Assembly (NCBI GenBank): GCA_031281385.1
Contig: JAITFL010000097.1
Span: forward strand, 1 to 5,466
Direction of reading: 5' to 3'
DNA: 5,466 bases
Source: Holophagales bacterium
Lineage (GTDB): Bacteria; Acidobacteriota; Holophagae; Holophagales; Holophagaceae
The translations under genes were made by a program, and so were the position numbers. Numbering within the stretch: position 1 is the stretch's first letter; each line of letters starts with the position of its first letter. This document shows, in pieces, positions 1 through 4,632 of this stretch. The notes under the pieces were generated by a model that saw only the letters and a list, made by a program, of their open reading frames with translations, had not been told where the DNA came from and did not search any database.

Positions 1-9
1 CATCTCCAT
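1..9 (-). CDS. Putative start of a further minus-strand gene running off the left edge
   Basis: On the minus strand the last bases of the window read GGAGGT followed by ATGGAGATG. The Shine-Dalgarno sequence (positions 10-15) directly abuts the first ATG (7-9), which is too close for normal initiation. It lies 6 bases from the second ATG (1-3), which is ideal, so I infer that the start is the ATG at 1-3. The two ATGs are in the same frame. Nothing of the protein can be read beyond Met-Glu-Met, so no function can be given. The call rests on the ribosome binding site and on the same-strand layout of all the other genes. It would be wrong if the frame closes soon after the window edge. Confidence 0.45.
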
Positions 10-15
10 ACCTCC
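10..15 (-). promoter_or_regulatory. Shine-Dalgarno sequence for the left-edge gene
   Basis: The minus strand reads GGAGGT, a full match to the anti-Shine-Dalgarno core, 6 bases before the ATG at 1-3. A small inverted repeat (16-31, GCCC/GGGC arms around a short loop) lies directly upstream and touches this site. It could affect access to the ribosome binding site, but its stem is only about four to five pairs. Confidence 0.5.
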
Positions 16-295
16 GCCCCTACATTAGGGCAGTGAGCGAGGCGAGTACCCCGGGGGGCTGGGGGGTAGCGAGGGTTCGACGCGCATGCGCGGCGGGCCC
101 GAGCGGACCCCCAGTGAGCATTCGGAAAGCTTTTCCAGGTCCCGGAGCAAAGCGCAACAGGCCGAAGTATGCCCGTCCCGAGCTCAAGCGGCGAATGACC
201 TAGCCGCATGACCAATCGGCATAAACATGGTGCGGGCACCAGCCCGCCTCAAAACTCCCCAGACCCCTGGGATACTCGCCCCGCCTACCCACCCT
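16..295. other. GC-rich intergenic region with several inverted repeats, no supported gene
   Basis: This stretch has no convincing coding frame on either strand and is very rich in G and C runs. It holds several possible hairpins. GCCC (16-19) pairs with GGGC (28-31). CTGGGGGG-T (59-67) faces ACCCCCAG (107-114) and encloses a perfect 12-base palindrome, CGCGCATGCGCG (81-92). GCGGGC (232-237) pairs with GCCCGC (242-247) around ACCA, in competition with GGTGC/GCACC (229-240). CCCAG (258-262) pairs with CTGGG (267-271). An 8-base direct repeat, CAGTGAGC, occurs at 31-38 and 112-119. No stem is followed by a T-tract, so I do not call a terminator. If a gene starts at the left edge, this would be its upstream region and possibly a long structured leader, but I do not recognise any known RNA family here. 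Confidence 0.5.
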
Positions 296-345
296 ATTAT
301 ACCAATTTGCGTTCAACGCCAGTTGAACACAAATTGGTATTAGTG
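296..345. repeat. Palindromic repeat, copy 1 (long imperfect inverted repeat)
   Basis: Arms 299-317 and 322-340 pair over 19 positions with one mismatch (C310 against A329), around a four-base loop GCCA. The outer part, TTATACCAA...TTGGTATTAGTG, is shared with the second copy at 940-983. This copy lies about 100 bases downstream of the stop of the coiled-coil gene. It lacks the run of T expected of an intrinsic terminator on either strand. It is best described as a dispersed palindromic element of the REP or small-MITE kind. A role in mRNA 3'-end stability or attenuation is possible but not shown. Confidence 0.75.
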
Positions 346-437
346 CCAACAATCGGAGCCGCCCTCATTTCTCCCCAAGACATCAAGCGGCGCATCGAGG
401 GAGTTCTCTGGACGGAGGAGAGGTGGCTTTGTTGGGG

Positions 438-854
438 CTAGGCTTTTTCCAGCGACTCCAGGAATGATTCGTAGGCATCTTTGGCCTTGAAGTAGTGGGC
501 TTCGGAAGTTTTGTATTCGTGCTTGAGGGCGGCTTTGCGGGCTTCGATGCCGCCGGAATGGAGGGCTTCGTAGTAATTGGCGGCCCTGGCCTCGGCTTCT
601 TCCGCCTCCCTTGCGTACTGTTCGGCCTCGCTAACCATCTCTATCACTTTTTTGGCCAATAGGTTGGATTTTTCCTTGGCTAGCTCCATCTCTTTGGCGT
701 ATTGGTTGGCCTTGACTTCGGCGTCGGCTGCCATCTTGGCGTAATGGGCGGCCTCGGCCTTTACGGCTTCGGCGATCATGGCGTAGTGGGACGCTTTCTC
801 TTTTGCTTCTTCCACGGTCTTGTTGACTTCGACCAAGGTCAATTCTACGGTCAT
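438..854 (-). CDS. Small Ala/Glu/Lys-rich coiled-coil protein with 14-residue repeats, function unknown
   Basis: This is a 138-residue protein that I cannot assign to a family. The start at 854 is supported by GAAAGGA (861-867), six bases before the ATG, and by a strong promoter further upstream. There is no signal peptide or membrane segment, so it is probably cytoplasmic. From about residue 10 to 98 it follows a strict 14-residue period: Tyr at 24, 38, 52, 80 and 94 (Leu at 66), each but the last followed by Ala. The core positions within a unit (2, 6, 9, 13) are spaced 4-3-4-3, the heptad signature of a coiled coil, and are filled mainly by Tyr and Ala. A Ser-Gly-Gly break at 100-102 separates this long helix from a second, less regular one (103-136), so a helical hairpin is likely. 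The rest is mostly Glu, Lys and Ala. It could be a structural filament, a scaffold or a nucleic-acid- or granule-associated protein, but no evidence selects among these. The coding status is firm; the function is unknown. Confidence 0.85.
   Translation of the reverse strand: MTVELTLVEVNKTVEEAKEKASHYAMIAEAVKAEAAHYAKMAADAEVKANQYAKEMELAKEKSNLLAKKVIEMVSEAEQYAREAEEAEARAANYYEALHSGGIEARKAALKHEYKTSEAHYFKAKDAYESFLESLEKA
579..788 (-). repeat. Five tandem 42-base units encoding 14-residue repeats
   Basis: This region encodes residues 23-92 of the coiled-coil protein as five consecutive 14-residue units, with degenerate flanking units at residues 9-22 and 93-98. The consensus is roughly (H/Q)-Y-A-K-x-A-x-x-A-E-x-K-A-x. 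The fourth unit has Leu in place of Tyr. At DNA level the start of each Tyr-bearing unit appears on the plus strand as a version of GCGTANTG. This suggests descent by internal duplication of a 42-base unit followed by divergence. Confidence 0.8.
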
Positions 855-860
855 AGAAAA

Positions 861-867
861 TCCTTTC
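861..867 (-). promoter_or_regulatory. Shine-Dalgarno sequence of the coiled-coil gene
   Basis: The minus strand reads GAAAGGA, then TTTTCT, then ATG (852-854). The six-base spacer is standard and fixes the start codon. Confidence 0.75.
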
Positions 868-899
868 GCCTTTGGCCGTGGTACGGCACTGTATGACTA

Positions 900-929
900 A
901 TTATATCAGTACATAACTACAAATTGCAA
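900..929 (-). promoter_or_regulatory. Sigma-70-type promoter of the coiled-coil gene
   Basis: On the minus strand a -35 element TTGCAA (924-929) is followed by an 18-base spacer and a perfect -10 TATAAT (900-905). The -10 is extended by TGA directly upstream. Transcription would start near 893, giving a leader of about 38 bases with the Shine-Dalgarno sequence near its end. The architecture (TG-n-TATAAT and an 18-base spacer) is the same as in the beta-galactosidase promoter. Confidence 0.75.
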
Positions 930-939
930 GCTACAAGGG

Positions 940-983
940 ATTATACCAAGTTGCGTTCAGATGAGCGCAACTTGGTATTAGTG
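940..983. repeat. Palindromic repeat, copy 2
   Basis: A 13-base perfect inverted repeat (943-955 with 966-978) can extend inward by three more pairs (T956-G965 wobble, T957-A964, C958-G963) to a four-base loop. It shares TTATACCAA and TTGGTATTAGTG with copy 1. Where copy 1 has a T-A pair (306/333), this copy has G-C (950/971), so the stem is kept while its sequence changes. It lies about 60 bases past the beta-galactosidase stop and just upstream of the coiled-coil promoter. No T-tract follows the stem on either strand, so it is not a canonical intrinsic terminator, although it may still slow or end transcription of the galactosidase message. Confidence 0.8.
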
Positions 984-996
984 GCTAATGGTGGTG

Positions 997-1029
997 GGCA
1001 TTCAGTGCTGAACAATGCCTTGCTCAGCA
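997..1029 (-). other. Weak overlapping hairpins just past the beta-galactosidase stop
   Basis: GGCATT (997-1002) pairs perfectly with AATGCC (1014-1019) across an 11-base loop. An overlapping alternative pairs TGCTGA with TCAGCA, as read on the minus strand. Neither is followed by a T-run. These lie between the galactosidase stop codon and palindromic repeat copy 2 and may belong to its 3' untranslated region. Confidence 0.25.
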
Positions 1030-1036
1030 GCTGGCT

Positions 1037-4000
1037 TTACAGCAGTACTATCTTGTAGGTATAAACGTATGTTCCATTTGCTCTTGTCTGCATGGAGATG
1101 GGGGCCCTCTCGCCGGTGAAGCCGCCCCAGCAGCCCACGGGGGCCTGCACCATGTCTATGTTCAGCACTGCGCCCTGGCGTTTGGCCACTTGGTACAGGT
1201 GGCGGGCCGGCCTGCCTTCTACTTCAAAATCGATGTCGTCATAGTTTGACGCGCAAGCTTCCAAGGTGTCCTTGGCTATGACCATGATGCCGGCCCCATT
1301 GGAGTCCGTGACTTTGATCCAGCGCACGCCCGTGCGGTTGCCGTAAAACTGCGGGCGTATGTACGGCTCGAACATGTCATTTGTCGTGGTCTTGTAGATG
1401 CCCATAGGGCTTCCCAGCGCGCGGTCTGAATAGTTTTCGCCAGGGCCTCTGCCATAGTACTCGACATTTTCAAACCCGGGGGTCAGTTCCATATTCATGC
1501 CTATGCGGAGCATGTAGTTTTCGAGGGTGGAAGCCAGCCTGTTTTCAACGATCATATCGCCGTTGCTGTATATAGTGTATGCAGTGACGTTAGTCGCCCC
1601 ATTGCTAAGGCTCGATGTTGCGGTTATTCCCACGAATTTGCCGTCGGCGCCTGTTTGCACGCGCACCGAACTGAGCATGTAGCGGACGGTCGAAGAGGGG
1701 CGGCCTGTGCGTCCGGGGCGTCTGGCTTCCGTTTGGCGCGGCGGCGTATTCCTGCTCGCAATCCTGAATGTGGGGTTAAACTGTCCAGGCCCCCTTAGGA
1801 GGTCGTTGTCTCCAGGATGCCGCCAGTGGTTAGCCCTTGGCCCCTTGGCAAGCAGCTCTCTACCATTTTTTTGGATGCTGGTAAATTCGCCCTTCACTTT
1901 GTCGAAAACGTAAGAAAAACCGTTCCCTTTGACTTCGGTCTTTTCCTGCGTGTCAACTATGTCTGCGTCCGCAAATTGGGGCAGCTTGTCCAAATCGGGT
2001 ACGAGCTGCTTTTCCCCAGTTTCTATGGGGAGCTTAAACTGAGAGAGGGCTATCGAGTGTCCTGCCTTTGCCCAGTTCGTGTCTGATCTAAGCGTGGAAT
2101 CAATTTCGAGGAAGTATTCCGCCCCAGGCTCCGGCCTGATTGATCTTGCCGCTGGAATTGATATGGCTTTGCTTGAAAGGGGGGCTATGTCTAGGCTCAA
2201 ATCGCCGCTTGACATCACCACCCCATTCTTTTTAATGCGCCACTTGTGCGCAAAGTCCTTTAGGTTTTTGTTCAGGAATTCGTTTCTGATGTTGACGATG
2301 CCCAGTTTTAAGTCTTCGTCTTTCGCCTCGGCCCACACTTCCTGCTGGCATCGCTTTATTTCGGTCACGAATGGTTTGGGTCTGCGGTCGGCGAACATTA
2401 TGCCGTTGCAGCAAAAAGAGCCATCGTTTTTGGCATCGCCCCAGTCCCCGCCATACGCGAAGTACCGGCCATCGCCCGCGTTTGCCGCGCCTTCGGGGAC
2501 GGGCATCCAGACGGATTGGTCAATGAAGTCCCAGATGAACCCGCCTTGCAGCTGCGGCACCTCGCGGAACACTTTCCAGTAGTCGGCGAAGCCGCCGCCC
2601 GAGTTGCCCATGCTGTGGGCGTATTCGCTCATCAGGAATGGCAGCATCAGGTCGGACTCGGAGATGTATTCCTCTTGGGAAGAAGGGCTAGTCGAAACGT
2701 ATTTTCTATTTGGCAAGCTCGTAGCCACGGCCATGGCCCTTGCGCTGGCGGCGCCCGGGTACTGGGTGCTGCGGATGTCCACGATGGCCTCGCGGTTGTC
2801 CCTTTCATACTTGAGCAAACGACTGCGGTCTCGCTTTCTGATGTACTGGCTGCTGCTGTGCATCGCGTAGTTGGTGAATGGCGGAGCTGGCCTTTCGTTG
2901 TAGGTGGCCTCGTTGCCCAGGGACCAGATGATGATGGCGGGGTGGTTTTTGTCCCTCTCCACCATGCTGGTCGCGCGGTCAACCACTGAATTGACCCAAA
3001 GCGGGTTGGTCCCTGGTATTTGGTCAACGACCGATCGTTGCGTGGCGCCGGCGTGGGATTCCACGTTAGCCTCGTCGCAGATGTATATGCCCAGCTCATC
3101 CGCTAGATCATAGGTGATCACGTTGTTTGGGTAGTGGGAAGTCCTTATGGCGTTGATGTTGTTGCGCTTCATCGTCAGCAGGTCGAAGATGATTTCGTCT
3201 TTGTTGATGGCCCGTCCGCGCTCCACGCTGGATTCATGGCGGTTCGTACCTCTTAATAGGATGCGCTTGCCGTTGAAGAGTATCATCTGGTGGCCGCTTC
3301 CGCCATGTACGGGCGCGCGCTCTATCTTGCGGAAGCCCGTACGGACTACCGCCGTCTCGACCACTTGGCCATTTGGTGCTTTAAGTTGGAGCAGCAACTT
3401 GTACAGCTCGGGCGTCTCGGCGAACCAGAGCCTCGGCGATGGCACGGCCATGCTGGCACTGGTTGTAACGCTAGTCGGGTTGTTTGAAGCAGGAGCTACG
3501 TTTATAGGGATCGACAGCGGCGATTTCCACACGTTTTTGTCGTCCATGTCCTTCAGCGTAGCCTCAACGGCGTACTTGCCGGACGCGGCTCCAAAATTGC
3601 GCACGGTAGCCTCGACTTCAAGTGACCCGCTCTTGAAGTCGGCCGTGAGCGTGGGCTTTATAAAGAAATCCCGCAGCTCCACCTCTGCCTTTGAGTATAG
3701 GAACACGTCGCGGAATATGCCAGAGAGCCTGATGAAGTCTTGATTTTCTAGGTAGCTTCCGGTTGACCACCGATACACCTGCACTGCCATGGTGTTTTCT
3801 CCCGGGCGCAGGTACTTGGTTATGTCAAATTCGGACTGTGTGTACGAGTCTTCGGCGTACCCCACTTTTTGGCCGTTGACCCAGAGGTAGAACGCCGATT
3901 CGACGCCTTGGAACGAGACAAAGACCCTCCGCTTGCCCCACGTGTTCGGGACGGTGAAGCCACGGCGGTAGTGCCCCACGGGGTTGAACACCGTCGGCCC

Positions 4001-4480
4001 CTTTACGGGGTTGATCATGCTGAGGGTGCCGCCGAAGTTGTCCCAAGGGTACGGGTGGTTGGTATAGATGGGCATGTCGTATTTTGGCTGCCCATCGGTG
4101 TCGCGGGCCAACTGCCAGTTAGATGGCACTTCTATGTCGTCCCAATTCGCCACGCTGAAGTCCGCTGGGTCCCAAAAACCGTCTATCCTGTCGGCTGGAT
4201 GTTTTACGGCCCTGAACTTCCATGTTCCATTCAGCGACATGTAGTAGGCGGACTTGGCGAAGTCGCGCGTAAATGCCGATGCCTCGTTGGCTAGCGCAGT
4301 CGCAGCGTCTTGGTAAGGGATGAAGAAGGCCCTAGCGTCCTCACGGTTGACGCGGACAACGTCTATTTGGTCGTACCACTCCTCGCCTTTGAATGGCTCT
4401 TGCTGGGCTGGGCCAGAAGAGATGTTGGCAAGCGCCAAGGCGGCTGCAACTGCCGCACCGGTGAGCCACTGTTTCGACAT
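1037..4480 (-). CDS. lacZ: Secreted GH2 beta-galactosidase (LacZ type)
   Basis: This enzyme would hydrolyse terminal beta-D-galactosides such as lactose or plant galactans by the retaining mechanism. It has 1147 residues; E. coli LacZ has about 1024. Residues 1-25 form a signal peptide (Lys3, Ala-rich core, likely cleavage after Gly-Pro-Ala), which points to the periplasm or outside; no lipobox Cys is seen. The domain order is a jelly-roll sugar-binding domain (about 80-265, with LENQDFIRLSGIFRDV), an Ig-like domain (267-385), a TIM barrel (387-710), a second Ig-like domain (715-820) and the beta-galactosidase small-chain domain (about 845-1145). The acid/base is Glu524 (SLGNE) and the nucleophile Glu619 (SEYAHSMGNS). 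NRHE (His415), SHYPN (His449), ESH (Glu474, His476) and Trp650 (GGFIWDFIDQS) match known active-site and metal-ligand positions. The N-terminal region, the loop 580-610 and the segment 905-931 look expanded. GGAGG four bases before the ATG fixes the start. The family is certain; the exact substrate is inferred. Confidence 0.95.
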   Translation of the reverse strand: MSKQWLTGAAVAAALALANISSGPAQQEPFKGEEWYDQIDVVRVNREDARAFFIPYQDAATALANEASAFTRDFAKSAYYMSLNGTWKFRAVKHPADRIDGFWDPADFSVANWDDIEVPSNWQLARDTDGQPKYDMPIYTNHPYPWDNFGGTLSMINPVKGPTVFNPVGHYRRGFTVPNTWGKRRVFVSFQGVESAFYLWVNGQKVGYAEDSYTQSEFDITKYLRPGENTMAVQVYRWSTGSYLENQDFIRLSGIFRDVFLYSKAEVELRDFFIKPTLTADFKSGSLEVEATVRNFGAASGKYAVEATLKDMDDKNVWKSPLSIPINVAPASNNPTSVTTSASMAVPSPRLWFAETPELYKLLLQLKAPNGQVVETAVVRTGFRKIERAPVHGGSGHQMILFNGKRILLRGTNRHESSVERGRAINKDEIIFDLLTMKRNNINAIRTSHYPNNVITYDLADELGIYICDEANVESHAGATQRSVVDQIPGTNPLWVNSVVDRATSMVERDKNHPAIIIWSLGNEATYNERPAPPFTNYAMHSSSQYIRKRDRSRLLKYERDNREAIVDIRSTQYPGAASARAMAVATSLPNRKYVSTSPSSQEEYISESDLMLPFLMSEYAHSMGNSGGGFADYWKVFREVPQLQGGFIWDFIDQSVWMPVPEGAANAGDGRYFAYGGDWGDAKNDGSFCCNGIMFADRRPKPFVTEIKRCQQEVWAEAKDEDLKLGIVNIRNEFLNKNLKDFAHKWRIKKNGVVMSSGDLSLDIAPLSSKAISIPAARSIRPEPGAEYFLEIDSTLRSDTNWAKAGHSIALSQFKLPIETGEKQLVPDLDKLPQFADADIVDTQEKTEVKGNGFSYVFDKVKGEFTSIQKNGRELLAKGPRANHWRHPGDNDLLRGPGQFNPTFRIASRNTPPRQTEARRPGRTGRPSSTVRYMLSSVRVQTGADGKFVGITATSSLSNGATNVTAYTIYSNGDMIVENRLASTLENYMLRIGMNMELTPGFENVEYYGRGPGENYSDRALGSPMGIYKTTTNDMFEPYIRPQFYGNRTGVRWIKVTDSNGAGIMVIAKDTLEACASNYDDIDFEVEGRPARHLYQVAKRQGAVLNIDMVQAPVGCWGGFTGERAPISMQTRANGTYVYTYKIVLL
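4406..4480 (-). other. Signal peptide of the beta-galactosidase
   Basis: This encodes residues 1-25. A short N-terminal part with Lys3 is followed by a hydrophobic stretch rich in Ala, Val and Leu (about residues 7-20), then Ser-Ser-Gly-Pro-Ala before Gln26. Small residues at -3 (Gly23) and -1 (Ala25) suit signal peptidase I. E. coli LacZ is cytoplasmic and lacks such a segment. Confidence 0.75.
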
Positions 4481-4484
4481 GTTG

Positions 4485-4489
4485 CCTCC
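4485..4489 (-). promoter_or_regulatory. Shine-Dalgarno sequence of the beta-galactosidase gene
   Basis: The minus strand reads GGAGG, then CAAC, then ATG (4478-4480). The match is strong, the spacer short but acceptable, and it supports the chosen start. Confidence 0.75.
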
Positions 4490-4569
4490 AGATAGATTGA
4501 TTTATGCGCTGGTAGATAATTTAGATTCAGATGTGCAATCGAATCAAAGCCAAACCCACGGAATTCGTC

Positions 4570-4599
4570 ATTATATCAATGTCAATTGTCAATTGTCAA
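4570..4599 (-). promoter_or_regulatory. Near-consensus promoter of the beta-galactosidase gene
   Basis: On the minus strand a perfect -35 TTGACA (4594-4599) is followed by an 18-base spacer and a perfect extended -10, TGATATAAT (hexamer 4570-4575). Transcription would begin near 4563, giving a leader of about 80 bases. Two further TTGACA hexamers (4587-4592 and 4580-4585) lie inside the spacer at 11 and 4 bases from the -10, too close to act as -35 elements with it. Such a strong core promoter suggests that control, if any, is by a repressor. The symmetrical CAATTG-N-CAATTG in the spacer could be its site, but this is inference. Confidence 0.8.
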
Positions 4600-4601
4600 T
4601 T
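4581..4601. repeat. Three perfect tandem heptamers in the promoter
   Basis: The plus strand reads GTCAATT three times without a mismatch (4581-4587, 4588-4594, 4595-4601). On the minus strand each unit supplies part of a TTGACA. The array covers the -35 element and most of the -35 to -10 spacer, so a change in copy number would move or remove the -35 hexamer. Confidence 0.85.
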
Positions 4602-4632
4602 GCGGGCGCAGTCCGCAGCTCGCTACTTGAAG

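Noticed and set aside
1..200. rRNA or tRNA gene in the GC-rich left region
   Set aside because: I see no cloverleaf with a TTCGA arm in the right context and no recognisable rRNA segment; the single GGTTCGA at 74-80 is not flanked by a T-arm stem or acceptor stem.
208..441. Plus-strand open frame of 77 codons
   Set aside because: It runs straight through palindromic repeat copy 1, has no good ribosome binding site, overlaps the stop of the coiled-coil gene and has a composition unlike a folded protein.
579..788. CRISPR-like array suggested by regular 42-base spacing
   Set aside because: The units are diverged, contiguous without spacers, and in frame with a coding sequence; the periodicity is that of the coiled-coil protein.
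939..983. Palindromic repeat copy 2 as a rho-independent terminator for the galactosidase
   Set aside because: The stem is strong, but the following bases on the minus strand (ATAATCCC) are not a T-tract. I list it as a repeat and leave termination open.
3147..3743. Plus-strand open frame of 198 codons opposite the galactosidase
   Set aside because: It lies wholly antisense to a well-conserved GH2 gene and has no recognisable domain; the open frame is best explained by the codon use of the true gene. The same applies to the other long plus-strand frames between 1700 and 4500.
4540..4601. E. coli-type lac operator near the galactosidase promoter
   Set aside because: The CAATTG repeats are symmetrical but show no match to the lac operator core, and no LacI-family gene is in the window.
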